Shown: positions 28,704-37,633 of the stretch, piece after piece
Layout: each line of letters starts with the position of its first letter
Position numbering within the stretch: position 1 is the first letter of the stretch
Assembly (NCBI RefSeq): GCF_001686925.1
Contig: NZ_LVEN01000004.1
Location: forward strand, 1 to 64,000
Direction of reading: 5' to 3'
DNA: 64,000 nucleotides
From: Flavobacterium piscis
Lineage (GTDB): Bacteria; Bacteroidota; Bacteroidia; Flavobacteriales; Flavobacteriaceae
Notes under the pieces: generated by a model
Databases searched by the model: none
Told to the model about the DNA's origin: nothing
Seen by the model: the letters and a program-made list of their open reading frames with translations, nothing else
Translations under genes and position numbers: made by a program

Positions 28704-31700
28704 ATGGCACAATTCAATTTCAATAAATGGAATACAATTATTGGTTGGTTTGCATTTGCAATCGCTTTAACTACCTATACACTAACTGTTGAACCAACTA
28801 TGAGCTTTTGGGATTGTGGCGAATATATTGCCACAGCAGCGAAACTAGAAGTTGGTCACCCACCCGGAGCTCCTTTATTCCAGATGATGGGCGCATTTTT
28901 CGCCATGTTTGCCATTGATGCACAACATGTTGCAGTAATGGTCAATATGATGTCGGTTTTTTCAAGTGCATTTACTATTTTGTTTATGTTTTGGTCTTCC
29001 TCAATGATTTTGAAAAAGATTATAGAACGTTTTTCAGAAATTAACCAAAACAATTCAGTTGTTATATTAGGAAGTTCTTTTGTTGGAGCCCTAGCCTATA
29101 CTTTCTCCGACAGTTTCTGGTTTAATGCCGTTGAAGCCGAAGTTTATGCCATGGCTTCTTTATTGATCGCATTACTTTTCTGGCTTGGCCTTCGTTGGGA
29201 GCAAGACATGGACAAACCTAAAGGAAACAAATGGTTATTAGTTATATCACTAGTTGTAGGGCTTTCGTTTGGAGTTCACTTTATGGCTTTATTGACTATT
29301 CCTTCAATAGGTTTTCTTTACTACTTTAAACATTACGAAAAAGTTACCATCAAAAACTTTCTTATTGCCAATGTGGTGGTAATTGGGATTTTATTATTCA
29401 TTTTCAAATTGCTTTTACCATTAACTATGGAAGCATTTGCTGATACTGAAGTTTTCATGGTAAATAACTTTGGATTACCATTTAATTCAGGAACCCTATT
29501 TGTTGCCCTAATTTTAATTGCTTTCTTTTATTTTGGATTAAAATACACGAAACAAAAAGGATTAGTTTTCTATAATACCATTATACTTTGCATCTTATTT
29601 ATCTTTATTGGTTTCTCAACCTGGATGATGTTACCGGTTCGTGCTAATGCAAATCCTGTAATTAACGAGAACAAACCATCGGATGCTGCAGAAGTTTTAG
29701 CTTATTATAATCGTGAACAATACGGTGTAAATCCTTTGTTTTACGGCCCTCAATACACAGAAGTTTTTGCTGGTCTTGATGCAAAAAATCCGTATTCAGA
29801 TAAAAAACCTAACTACGAAAGAGATTATAAAACCGGTAAATATATCATTACCAATAATTTTAAAAACGCTAGTCAAAATTCAGACGACAATCAAAAAGCG
29901 CTTTTACCGAGAATGTGGAGTACTGAAACAGGGCACATTCAAAATTATATCAGCTTTACAAATCCTCCTAAATTCAAAATAAATCCTAATTATGATTACG
30001 AACAGGATTTAGGAAAATACGGAATTGATGCCAGCCAATTAAGCGAAGAGGAATACAACAAGGCTACAGCACAATTGCGTAATGAAGTCGAAAAAACAAT
30101 TTCTGAATTCAGAAACGCTTATGCTCAAAAACAAATTGACAACGAAGGTTACGTTAAATTTTTAAAAAGCTATGGCGATTATTTAATCATCGAAAAACCA
30201 ACTGCAGTAGATAATTTCAGCTTTATGTTCGAATACCAATTTGGATACATGTACTGGAGATATTTGATGTGGAATTTCGTTGGACGCCAAAGTGATGTTC
30301 AGGGTAAATATGACAATCTTGACGGAAACTGGATTAGCGGAATCAAAGCTCTTGATTCCTTGCATCTTGGTTCTCAGGACAATTTACCATCAGACGTGTT
30401 AAACAACAAAGGAAGAAACGTTTATTTCTTCCTGCCTTTTATTTTAGGCCTTATTGGATTAATGTATCATGCCAACAAAGACCTTAAGAGCTTTTATGTT
30501 CTTTTAGCGTTGTTCTTATTTACTGGTATTGCATTGAAAATATACCTAAACGAGCGACCTTTTGAACCTCGAGAAAGAGATTATGCACTTGTAGGATCTT
30601 TTTATGTGTTTGCCATCTGGATAGGTTTTGGAGTTTATTCACTATATGAAACTATTCAAAAATACATTGTTCCTAAAATTGCAGGACCGGTTATTATTGC
30701 TGCAAGTTTATTAGCTGCTCCTGTTTTAATGGCAGCTCAAAACTGGGACGATCACGACAGATCAGGAAAATACACGGCCGTTGCAATGGCAAAAGCTTAT
30801 TTAAATTCGTGCGATAAAGATGCTATTTTATTTACAATTGGCGACAATGACACTTTCCCATTATGGTATGCTCAGGAAATTGAAGGTATTAGAACCGATG
30901 TTAAAATTGTAAATACAAGTTTATTTATGACAGATTGGTATATCGATCAAATGAAAGCAAAAGCTTACGAGTCTGATCCTTTACCAATATCTTTTACACA
31001 TGATCAGTATGTGGGTGATAATCTGGATTACGTAGCCCATATACCAAAAATTGAGACCCGTTGGAACATTAAAGATTTTATTGATTTTATTAAAAATCCA
31101 AAATCAACTGTAGGTTTACAAAACGGACAAACAATTCATTTTTATCCAACAAATAAAATCAGACTTAATGTTGATAAAGAAGCCATCATTAAAAATAAAG
31201 TTGTTAATCCTAAATACAACGATTCTATCGTACCTTATATGGACATTGACATCAAAGGAAGTGCGTTATATAAAAACCGCCTAATGATGCTGGATATTTT
31301 AGCGAATAACAACTGGAAAAGACCAATTTATTTTAGTGGAGGTGCTTTTGACGATGAAGATTATTTATGGCTAAAAGACTATTTACAGCTGGACGGAATG
31401 GTGTACAAATTAGTTCCTATTAAAAACACACCTTCAAAAGATGGCGGACCTATGGACATGGGACAAATTGACGCTGATAAAATGTACGACATTGTAATGA
31501 AATGGGATTGGGGAAACAGTAATGGTAATATTTATCACGATCCTGAAACCAGAAGAAACAGTATTACATACCGCACCAATTTATCCCGTTTAATGAACCA
31601 GCTTATCGCAGAAGGTAAAATTGATAAAGCGAAGAATATTATCAATCTGGCAATAACAAAAATGCCTTTAGACAAATTTGGATATTACTCGTTAGTAGAA

Positions 31701-31982
31701 CCATTTGCAGGAGGATATTATAAAGTTGGCGAAACGGCAAAAGCACAAGATTTGCTGAATAAACTAGTTAACAAATACAAAGAAGAACTAAACTATTATG
31801 CAACACTTACGCCTGGCGACCAAACTGACTTAGCGATTGACATCATTACTGATATTGAGCGTTACAGAAGTTTATTGCAAGTGATGAAAGAAAATAAAGA
31901 TCTCGCTTTCTACGAGAAACATAAAGTAACATTTAATACTTATGTAAATGTTTTTGAACGTTTTGGAAGAGAAAAAGAATAA
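28704..31982 (+). CDS. DUF2723 membrane protein, probable protein O-glycosyltransferase
   Basis: 1092-residue integral membrane protein. The DUF2723 domain fills the first third, with the conserved WDCGEYIATAAKLEVGHPPGAP-type region at about residues 35-55. A long hydrophilic loop (about 320-540) is followed by more helices (about 575-690) and a large soluble C-terminal part (NDTFPLWYAQE, RRNSITYRTNL). Human TMEM260, which carries the same domain, is a protein O-mannosyltransferase, and Bacteroidota perform O-mannosylation of exported proteins. The transferase assignment is by family only. A polysaccharide deacetylase gene follows. Confidence 0.85.
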   Translation: MAQFNFNKWNTIIGWFAFAIALTTYTLTVEPTMSFWDCGEYIATAAKLEVGHPPGAPLFQMMGAFFAMFAIDAQHVAVMVNMMSVFSSAFTILFMFWSSSMILKKIIERFSEINQNNSVVILGSSFVGALAYTFSDSFWFNAVEAEVYAMASLLIALLFWLGLRWEQDMDKPKGNKWLLVISLVVGLSFGVHFMALLTIPSIGFLYYFKHYEKVTIKNFLIANVVVIGILLFIFKLLLPLTMEAFADTEVFMVNNFGLPFNSGTLFVALILIAFFYFGLKYTKQKGLVFYNTIILCILFIFIGFSTWMMLPVRANANPVINENKPSDAAEVLAYYNREQYGVNPLFYGPQYTEVFAGLDAKNPYSDKKPNYERDYKTGKYIITNNFKNASQNSDDNQKALLPRMWSTETGHIQNYISFTNPPKFKINPNYDYEQDLGKYGIDASQLSEEEYNKATAQLRNEVEKTISEFRNAYAQKQIDNEGYVKFLKSYGDYLIIEKPTAVDNFSFMFEYQFGYMYWRYLMWNFVGRQSDVQGKYDNLDGNWISGIKALDSLHLGSQDNLPSDVLNNKGRNVYFFLPFILGLIGLMYHANKDLKSFYVLLALFLFTGIALKIYLNERPFEPRERDYALVGSFYVFAIWIGFGVYSLYETIQKYIVPKIAGPVIIAASLLAAPVLMAAQNWDDHDRSGKYTAVAMAKAYLNSCDKDAILFTIGDNDTFPLWYAQEIEGIRTDVKIVNTSLFMTDWYIDQMKAKAYESDPLPISFTHDQYVGDNLDYVAHIPKIETRWNIKDFIDFIKNPKSTVGLQNGQTIHFYPTNKIRLNVDKEAIIKNKVVNPKYNDSIVPYMDIDIKGSALYKNRLMMLDILANNNWKRPIYFSGGAFDDEDYLWLKDYLQLDGMVYKLVPIKNTPSKDGGPMDMGQIDADKMYDIVMKWDWGNSNGNIYHDPETRRNSITYRTNLSRLMNQLIAEGKIDKAKNIINLAITKMPLDKFGYYSLVEPFAGGYYKVGETAKAQDLLNKLVNKYKEELNYYATLTPGDQTDLAIDIITDIERYRSLLQVMKENKDLAFYEKHKVTFNTYVNVFERFGREKE

Positions 31983-32006
31983 TAATATACGAAAAACATA
32001 GCAATT

Positions 32007-32050
32007 AAAAAAATGCAGCGCAACTTGATAAATAGCGCTGCATTTTTTAT
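32007..32050 (+). terminator. Terminator of the DUF2723 gene
   Basis: Stem AAATGCAGCGC / GCGCTGCATTT with T-run, 25 bp after the stop codon. Confidence 0.88.
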
Positions 32051-32077
32051 TTTTACATATCTGTAAAACAAATTAAA

Positions 32078-32713
32078 ATGAGCTTTTATTGGGTAAAAAC
32101 AAATTCATTCATCAAAAGGGTATTTTCTAAGTACTGTTGGGACATCCCAAATAACGAAAAGAAAATATACCTCACCTTTGATGACGGCCCAACTCCCGAG
32201 ATTACAGACTGGGTTTTATCTGAATTAAAAAAGTTCGATGCAAAAGCTACTTTTTTTTGTATAGGAAAAAACATAAAAGCCAATCTGGCATTATTTGAAA
32301 AGCTGCTCACAGACGGACATGCTATAGGCAACCATACCATGAACCATGTAAATGGATGGAAAAGCAACAATGACGATTATATTGAAAACGTTAAGAATTG
32401 TGCTGCTGTTCTGGAAGAAGAAAAAACATGCAATATGATATTTCGCCCGCCTTACGGGAAAATCAAAAAAGCACAATCTAAAATTCTGAGAAAATTAGGC
32501 TATAAAATAATTATGTGGGATGTTTTGAGCGCTGATTTTGACCAGACTATTACTCCTGAAAAGTGCCTTGAAAACGTTACTAAAAATGTAAAATCAGGAA
32601 GTGTGATTGTATTTCACGACAGCATAAAAGCTTCGCCTAATTTAAAATTTGCCCTGCCTAAAACGTTACACTTTTTAAAGGAAAATGGCTATACATTTGA
32701 TATTATTCACTAA
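32078..32713 (+). CDS. Polysaccharide deacetylase (NodB family)
   Basis: 211-residue carbohydrate esterase family 4 protein. Catalytic motif 1 TFDDGP is at about residues 29-34, motif 2 GNHTMNH holds the metal-binding histidines, motif 3 is RPPYGK, and VFHDS lies near the C-terminus. No clear signal peptide is visible, so it may act in the cytoplasm or be membrane-associated. It removes N-acetyl groups from a glycan; the substrate is unknown. Confidence 0.9.
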   Translation: MSFYWVKTNSFIKRVFSKYCWDIPNNEKKIYLTFDDGPTPEITDWVLSELKKFDAKATFFCIGKNIKANLALFEKLLTDGHAIGNHTMNHVNGWKSNNDDYIENVKNCAAVLEEEKTCNMIFRPPYGKIKKAQSKILRKLGYKIIMWDVLSADFDQTITPEKCLENVTKNVKSGSVIVFHDSIKASPNLKFALPKTLHFLKENGYTFDIIH

Positions 32714-32738
32714 ATAACATCAAATAAAAAGTAGTATT

Positions 32739-33041
32739 TTATTGATTGAATTGCTCCTGGACAATTCCGATAATGGTATTTGCATCAAGTTCACCTGATT
32801 GTCTCCAGATCATTTGCCCTTCTTTATAAATCATTAAAGTAGGTAATCCTTTTATACGTAAGGCTTCTGCTAATTCCTGATTTTTATCGACATCAATTTT
32901 AATCACTTTGGCTTTATCGCCTAGTGCAGCCGCAACATCCTTAATAACAGGATGCATCGATACAGATGATTCGTTCCAATCGGTGTAAAAATCAATTAAC
33001 ACCGGAACCTGAGCATTTATAAGTTCTCCAAATTTTGACAT
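32739..33041 (-). CDS. Thioredoxin-fold protein lacking both active-site cysteines
   Basis: 100 residues with a complete thioredoxin fold: VLIDFYTDW strand, KVIKIDVDKNQELAEALRI, and the cis-Pro loop KGLPTLMIYKEGQ (Pro 67). Where thioredoxin has WCGPC, this protein has W22-N-E-S-S26, so both catalytic cysteines are replaced, and there is no Cys anywhere in the chain. It therefore cannot act as a dithiol oxidoreductase. A chaperone, binding or structural role is possible, but nothing nearby indicates a partner. No signal peptide, so cytoplasmic. A TACATTTG box at 33094-33101 may belong to its promoter. Confidence 0.85.
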   Translation of the reverse strand: MSKFGELINAQVPVLIDFYTDWNESSVSMHPVIKDVAAALGDKAKVIKIDVDKNQELAEALRIKGLPTLMIYKEGQMIWRQSGELDANTIIGIVQEQFNQ

Positions 33042-33115
33042 AAAACCAAAAATTTAATTCTTTTTTATTCTGTTAAAAAGAGATAATTATATACAAATGT
33101 AGCATTTTTAACGAA

Positions 33116-34351
33116 TTAAGCCACATTGTTCCCTTTTTTTAGTTCAATCACTGTAATTTCAGGCATAATACCTACTCGTCCCGGATAAGCGTGAAAACCA
33201 AATCCGCGATTTACATAAACGTAACGGCCAACATTTTCGTATAATCCTGCCCATTGTTTGTAAATGTACTGAGCTAAACTCCACTTAAAATATCCTGGAA
33301 TTTCAATTCCAAATTGCATACCATGTGTATGGCCTGCCAAAGTTAAATGAAAGTTTTTAGGATGATTTTTAATCTCATATTCCCAATGACTCGGATCGTG
33401 ACTCATTAATACCTTAAAATCATCCTGATGTACGTTTTGAGACGCTTTGTTTAAATCTCCTGCCTTTTTAAAATTATGCCCCCAATTCTCTACTCCAATA
33501 AGTGCAATTTTATCATCACCTTTTTGAATATAAGTATGTTCGTTTAATAAAAGTTCAAATCCAATTTGTCCGTAAAGACTTTTTATTTCTTTGAAGTTTT
33601 CGTCTTTTTCTTTTTCAGAAGGCCAAGTAACATATTCGCCATAATCATGATTTCCTAAAACTGAAAACTTCCCATATTTAAAATCTTTTATTCTGTTGAA
33701 AGTTTCTAACCACGGATGCATTTCTTTCGCATGGGTGTTTACAATATCTCCTGTAAATAAAATCATATCCGCTTCCTGCTCATTAATCAAATCAATAGCA
33801 TAATTTATTTTATCAGGATTATCAAAACTCCCGCTATGAACATCCGAAATCTGAGTAATTTTAAATCCATCAAAAGCATCCGGCAAATCAGGAAAATAAA
33901 TCGTCTGCCTGAAAACTTTAAAATTATATTTCCCTTCAAAAATTCCGTAAATCAATGATAAAAAAGGAACGGCAGCCAAACCCAATGCTATCTGGCTAAC
34001 AAACTTTCGCCTGTTTGGCATCATCTCTGAACGAGGCGTATTATACATGAAATAATTCAGGATGCTTGCCCCTATTCTAAAAATATCTTCTCCAAACATC
34101 ACAAGAGTCAAAACTATTTTTGGCACATAAACCAATAACATCAACCCCATTGTAAACATGGTTTGCTTGGTTTGCCCAACAGAACGATCAAATTGCGTAA
34201 AAGAGTAAATGATAAAAATTAAAAGCAGTAAACTTATAATTTGATAACTAATCAAAACCCATCTCAATTTTACTAAGGTACGAAAGGCTTGATAAGAATA
34301 GAACTCAATAAATAAAAAAAGAGCACATAGAATTACAAAACGAATGATCAT
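33116..34351 (-). CDS. Membrane-anchored metallophosphoesterase
   Basis: 411 residues. Four hydrophobic segments occupy the first 150 residues, followed by a calcineurin-like phosphoesterase domain with metal-binding motifs DVHSGS, TGDIVN, LGNHDYGEY and GHTHG in order. The layout is that of the YkuE/YaeI-like family, some of which act on lipid or UDP-sugar phosphates. The catalytic domain follows the last helix; side of the membrane and substrate are not certain. Confidence 0.9.
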   Translation of the reverse strand: MIIRFVILCALFLFIEFYSYQAFRTLVKLRWVLISYQIISLLLLIFIIYSFTQFDRSVGQTKQTMFTMGLMLLVYVPKIVLTLVMFGEDIFRIGASILNYFMYNTPRSEMMPNRRKFVSQIALGLAAVPFLSLIYGIFEGKYNFKVFRQTIYFPDLPDAFDGFKITQISDVHSGSFDNPDKINYAIDLINEQEADMILFTGDIVNTHAKEMHPWLETFNRIKDFKYGKFSVLGNHDYGEYVTWPSEKEKDENFKEIKSLYGQIGFELLLNEHTYIQKGDDKIALIGVENWGHNFKKAGDLNKASQNVHQDDFKVLMSHDPSHWEYEIKNHPKNFHLTLAGHTHGMQFGIEIPGYFKWSLAQYIYKQWAGLYENVGRYVYVNRGFGFHAYPGRVGIMPEITVIELKKGNNVA

Positions 34352-34428
34352 TATTTATAGTTTTAAGCAAAGTAACAAAGAATGAAATTTCTATTGCTTT
34401 TTATTATCAAAAATTTAACTCAAATAAC

Positions 34429-34461
34429 AAAAAGCTGATAGATTTCTCTACCAGCTTTTTC
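34429..34461 (-). terminator. Terminator of small exported protein 1
   Basis: Minus-strand stem AAAAAGCTG / CAGCTTTTT around a 14-nt loop. The loop and stem are nearly the same as in the hairpin at 36920-36951 downstream of paralogue 2. Confidence 0.82.
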
Positions 34462-34523
34462 TCTACCAAATTTTTTAAAACCTTTATAATCCACAACACG
34501 GTTTACATCAAACCAGTATTGTT

Positions 34524-34712
34524 TTATTTTTTAGCTTCTGGCTTTGCTGCTTCTGCTTTTACTTCCGCTTTTTTCGCTTTTTTGTCTGCTTTTTTCTCTT
34601 TTTTAGGAGCTTTTGCTTCTTTTGCCGGAGTTGTTTGAGCTGGAGTTGTTTGAGCGCTTACCATTGCAGTTGTTCCTAAAACAGCTACTGCTAACATTAC
34701 TAATTTTTTCAT
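34524..34712 (-). CDS. Small exported Lys/Ala-rich protein, paralogue 1
   Basis: 62-residue precursor: signal peptide MKKLVMLAVAVLGTTAMVSA, then a mature peptide of about 42 residues made almost only of Lys, Ala, Glu, Pro and Thr, with no cysteine. I start it at 34712 because this Met aligns with the starts of paralogues 2 and 3; an in-frame ATG at 34745 would add 11 residues. It sits just after the histidine kinase gene but has its own promoter with the shared 18-bp operator. The composition recalls the acid-shock protein Asr of enterobacteria, but this is analogy only. Function unknown. Confidence 0.85.
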   Translation of the reverse strand: MKKLVMLAVAVLGTTAMVSAQTTPAQTTPAKEAKAPKKEKKADKKAKKAEVKAEAAKPEAKK

Positions 34713-34756
34713 GATTGAAGTTTTTATGATTATTAATATTTTCATTTATTATACCT

Positions 34757-34792
34757 CAAAGATATATACGCTAAATGAAGACAAAATGAAGA
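34757..34792 (-). promoter_or_regulatory. Promoter and tandem operator of paralogue 1
   Basis: On the minus strand TCTTCATTTTGTCTTCAT (34792-34775) is followed after 10 bp by TATCTTTG (34764-34757). The operator is a direct repeat of TCTTCAT with 11-bp spacing. The TTTG between the two half-sites is placed 17 bp from TATCTTTG and so serves as the -33 box. The same sequence and spacing occur at 37502-37537. A transcript start near 34750 leaves a leader of about 38 nt. Confidence 0.8.
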
Positions 34793-34818
34793 TTGAACGA
34801 CTTTGAAAAAATTAACTT

Positions 34819-36156
34819 TTAATTGTGTTTTAAAACTTCCGGAAACAACAACATAAAGGTTGTACCTTCATTTACAGCAGAAGAAACTTTTATCTCGATA
34901 TGATGAAAAGATGCAATACTATCCGCAATCGCAAGCCCTAACCCCTGACCTTCCTGATCTGAACTAATTCTGGCAAACCTGTTGAATATATTTTCGATTT
35001 GAGAAGAATTCATTCCTATACCAGAATCTGCAATCGAAATAAAGTAACGATCCTCTAAAAAACCATCTGTAACAATAATGCTTCCCGTTGGTTTATTGTA
35101 TTTTATGGCATTAGTTACCAAATTATAAATCAAAATATGAATCAGAGTTTTATTTCCTGTGAAGATATAATCATGCTGCATTTTGTTTAAAAACCGAATT
35201 TCCCTGTCATCAATTCGATCTTGTAAATCTTCCTGAAGATCCCTAATTATTTCATGAAATTTCACATCTTCATTTGCCTCGTATTGATTGTTTTCGATGC
35301 GGGAAATCAACAATAAGTTATTGATGATTTTTTTTAGCATATCTAAAGTTCTTAACGAACCTGCGATTTTATCGAAAGCATTATCATCAAGAGAATCATT
35401 TTGAAGCAAATTCTCGAACTTGTTTTTAAGCAAAGCAATGGGCGTAAGCAACTCATGAGAAACATTCGATATAAATTGTTTTTCTTTTTTAAAAAGCTCT
35501 GCAATACGATCCATCATCTGGTTTAAAACAAAATCGAGTTCCCTAAAATCCCTTGATCTCGCTTTTATTGGCGTATGATCAAAAGCCTCTGGTTCGTTGA
35601 CTCGCCTTATTTTGGTATCAATAATTTTATAGAAAGGCTTCAGTAAATATTCGATATAAAAAGTATCTGCCAAAAAGGTAATCAGCAGGATAACTACAAA
35701 AACAATTATAATAAAAAATCGAATAATAAATGTAAGGTCATTTATTTCAGCAAGACTGCTTCCTATTTCTAAATTATAACCCTGATTACCGAAAGTAAAA
35801 TGATATTGCAAAATTCTATATTCATTTTCTTCACCTTCAATAATGCGATATTCATTAGTAAAAACAGCTTTCTTTTTGGCAATTTTTACCGGTGATTTAG
35901 AAAGCACTAAAAACTCACTATGTAGTGTAGAAAATTGCGAATAGGTTTCTGTCGAATCATCAGAATTTTCGATAAAATCATTTATCTCATTTTGATCTAA
36001 ATGCTGTATGAATTTTTGTTTTTTTTCCAGTAATCCGTTATTAATATGCCTGTAAACAACATTTTCGACCAGAATGGGCAACATTAGCCATAAAACCAAA
36101 ATCACCAACAACCTTGTTAGTGCATTAAAAATAGCCAACTGATGCTTTATCTTCAC
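34819..36156 (-). CDS. Sensor histidine kinase
   Basis: 445 residues: transmembrane helix at about 13-33, periplasmic sensor domain of about 110 residues, second helix at about 142-165, a short HAMP-like segment, then HisKA and HATPase domains. The phosphorylated His is H234 in SNVSHELLTP. The N box is NLVTNAIKYN and the G boxes are DSGIGM and GQGLGLA. It is transcribed 10 bp after its partner regulator. The signal is unknown; the sensor domain has no recognisable fold or metal-binding motif. No terminator separates it from paralogue 1, so read-through is possible. Confidence 0.95.
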   Translation of the reverse strand: MKIKHQLAIFNALTRLLVILVLWLMLPILVENVVYRHINNGLLEKKQKFIQHLDQNEINDFIENSDDSTETYSQFSTLHSEFLVLSKSPVKIAKKKAVFTNEYRIIEGEENEYRILQYHFTFGNQGYNLEIGSSLAEINDLTFIIRFFIIIVFVVILLITFLADTFYIEYLLKPFYKIIDTKIRRVNEPEAFDHTPIKARSRDFRELDFVLNQMMDRIAELFKKEKQFISNVSHELLTPIALLKNKFENLLQNDSLDDNAFDKIAGSLRTLDMLKKIINNLLLISRIENNQYEANEDVKFHEIIRDLQEDLQDRIDDREIRFLNKMQHDYIFTGNKTLIHILIYNLVTNAIKYNKPTGSIIVTDGFLEDRYFISIADSGIGMNSSQIENIFNRFARISSDQEGQGLGLAIADSIASFHHIEIKVSSAVNEGTTFMLLFPEVLKHN

Positions 36157-36166
36157 AATATTTTAT

Positions 36167-36841
36167 TTACTCATTAATACGATAACCAACATTTCTAACG
36201 GTTTCGAACCAATCGATAGCAGTATGTTTGTCGAGTTTTTTTCGAAGATTTCGAACATGAACATCAATAAAATTAGAATCTGAATTGACCTCCAGAATAT
36301 CGCCCCAAATATGCTCTGTCAATTGCAGCCTGGTGATTACACGATTTTTGTTTAAAACCAAATACTGAAAAATATCAAATTCTTTTTTAGTAAGACTGAT
36401 GGGAGTATTATCATAACTAACCTTATAATCCTGAAGCTGCAACAAAAAACCATGAATACTTAAACTGTTTACAGTAAAACCATGAATTCTGCGAATTACG
36501 GCAAATAAACGAGCACTAAGTTCTGTTAATGCAAACGGTTTAGTCAAATAATCATCTGCACCAAGATGCAGTCCATTTATTCTGTCATCCAACTCTCCCC
36601 TCGCCGTAAGTACAATAACTGCAATTTTTGATTTTGTTTTTCGAACCGTTTGCAAAACCTCAAATCCATCTCCGTCAGGCAAACCAAGATCCAGAAGCAT
36701 AGCATCATAATCGTTACTATTTACTTCTTCAAGGGCATCGGCACAATTATGAGCAATCTTGCAAACGTAACCTACGTTGCATAAAAAATCATAAACTTCG
36801 ACAGCTAGTTCCTTATTATCTTCAACAATTAAAATATTCAT
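36167..36841 (-). CDS. OmpR-family response regulator
   Basis: 224 residues: receiver domain with acidic pocket VEDN and phosphoacceptor D51 (LLDLGLPDGDG), conserved Thr in VLTARGE and Lys in LTKPFA. The winged-helix DNA-binding domain follows (LTKKEFDIFQYL, DVHVRNLRKKLD). Regulators of this class bind direct repeats spaced about 10-11 bp. Such a repeat lies upstream of paralogues 1 and 3, so those genes are its likely targets. I do not see the repeat upstream of the regulator itself (36842-36919). Confidence 0.95.
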   Translation of the reverse strand: MNILIVEDNKELAVEVYDFLCNVGYVCKIAHNCADALEEVNSNDYDAMLLDLGLPDGDGFEVLQTVRKTKSKIAVIVLTARGELDDRINGLHLGADDYLTKPFALTELSARLFAVIRRIHGFTVNSLSIHGFLLQLQDYKVSYDNTPISLTKKEFDIFQYLVLNKNRVITRLQLTEHIWGDILEVNSDSNFIDVHVRNLRKKLDKHTAIDWFETVRNVGYRINE

Positions 36842-36919
36842 AACTGAGCATTTAAGCGCAAATAAATTTAAGCAATTCTAAAAAACATTATTGCGCATTA
36901 TTAAAAAATTAACGAATCA

Positions 36920-36951
36920 AAAAAAGCTGATAAATTTCTTTACCAGCTTTC
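36920..36951 (-). terminator. Terminator of small exported protein 2
   Basis: Minus-strand stem AAAGCTG / CAGCTTT followed by a T-run, nearly identical in stem and loop to the terminator at 34429-34461. Confidence 0.8.
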
Positions 36952-37029
36952 TCCATCTGCATTCTCATAATCATTACTTCTGTTTTGCCTCCTTACAATT
37001 CTTTGAAAGCAAAACAAAAACAACTTTCA

Positions 37030-37212
37030 TTATTTCACCTTAGCTGCCTCTGCTTTAGGAGCCTCTGCTTTTGCTTTTTTATCAGCTTTGTTTTTGTGGT
37101 GTTTTGTAGCTTTAACTTCTTTTGCAGGAGCTGCCTGAGTGGGAGCTGTTTGTGCACTTACCATTGCAGTTGTTCCTAAAACTGCTACTAATAACATCAA
37201 TAAATTTTTCAT
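37030..37212 (-). CDS. Small exported Lys/Ala-rich protein, paralogue 2
   Basis: 60-residue precursor with signal peptide MKNLLMLLVAVLGTTAMVSA, then about 40 mature residues rich in Lys and Ala, including KATKHHKNKADKKAKAE. Its signal peptide differs from that of paralogue 1 at few positions. It follows paralogue 3 by 49 bp without its own operator, so the two are probably co-transcribed. It ends before a terminator and the response regulator gene. The His pair and Lys/Ala words resemble Asr-type periplasmic proteins. Function unknown. Confidence 0.85.
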   Translation of the reverse strand: MKNLLMLLVAVLGTTAMVSAQTAPTQAAPAKEVKATKHHKNKADKKAKAEAPKAEAAKVK

Positions 37213-37261
37213 GATTTCTAAATTTAAATTAATTAACCTTTTATTTTACAATAACCTTTTC

Positions 37262-37459
37262 TTATTTTTTTACTTTAGCTGTCTCTACCTTTGTAGCTTC
37301 ACTTTTTTCTGATTTTACTTTTTTATCAGATTTAGATTTTGGGTGTTTTACAGCTTTAACTTCTTTTGCAGGAGTTGCTTTAACATCTTTTGCAGGAAAA
37401 GCACTTACCATAACACTTGTGCCAAAAACTGCTACTAATAACATCAATAAATTTCTCAT
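37262..37459 (-). CDS. Small exported Lys/Ala-rich protein, paralogue 3
   Basis: 65-residue precursor with signal peptide MRNLLMLLVAVFGTSVMVSA, then about 45 mature residues rich in Lys, Ala, Val and Ser, with no cysteine. It differs most from the other two: it lacks the QT(A/T)P start of the mature chain and has repeated PAK(D/E)VKA words. First gene of a two-gene unit with paralogue 2, driven by the operator promoter at 37502-37537. Function unknown. Confidence 0.85.
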   Translation of the reverse strand: MRNLLMLLVAVFGTSVMVSAFPAKDVKATPAKEVKAVKHPKSKSDKKVKSEKSEATKVETAKVKK

Positions 37460-37501
37460 GATTTCTACTATTTAAAAATTAATACCTTTTATTTTATAGA
37501 T

Positions 37502-37537
37502 CAAATGTACCCCTGTAATATGAAGACAAAATGAAGA
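37502..37537 (-). promoter_or_regulatory. Promoter and tandem operator of paralogues 3 and 2
   Basis: Minus-strand TCTTCATTTTGTCTTCAT (37537-37520), 10 bp, then TACATTTG (37509-37502). The 18-bp operator is identical to that upstream of paralogue 1 and at the same distance, while the surrounding sequence differs. Implied leader about 37 nt. Confidence 0.8.
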
Positions 37538-37633
37538 AATCATCTCATATAAATATTTTAACTTGACATTAACTATTGGGTGCTTTTCCACCATATTATT
37601 ACTATAAATTCATTTAATTTCACGAACAAAATG

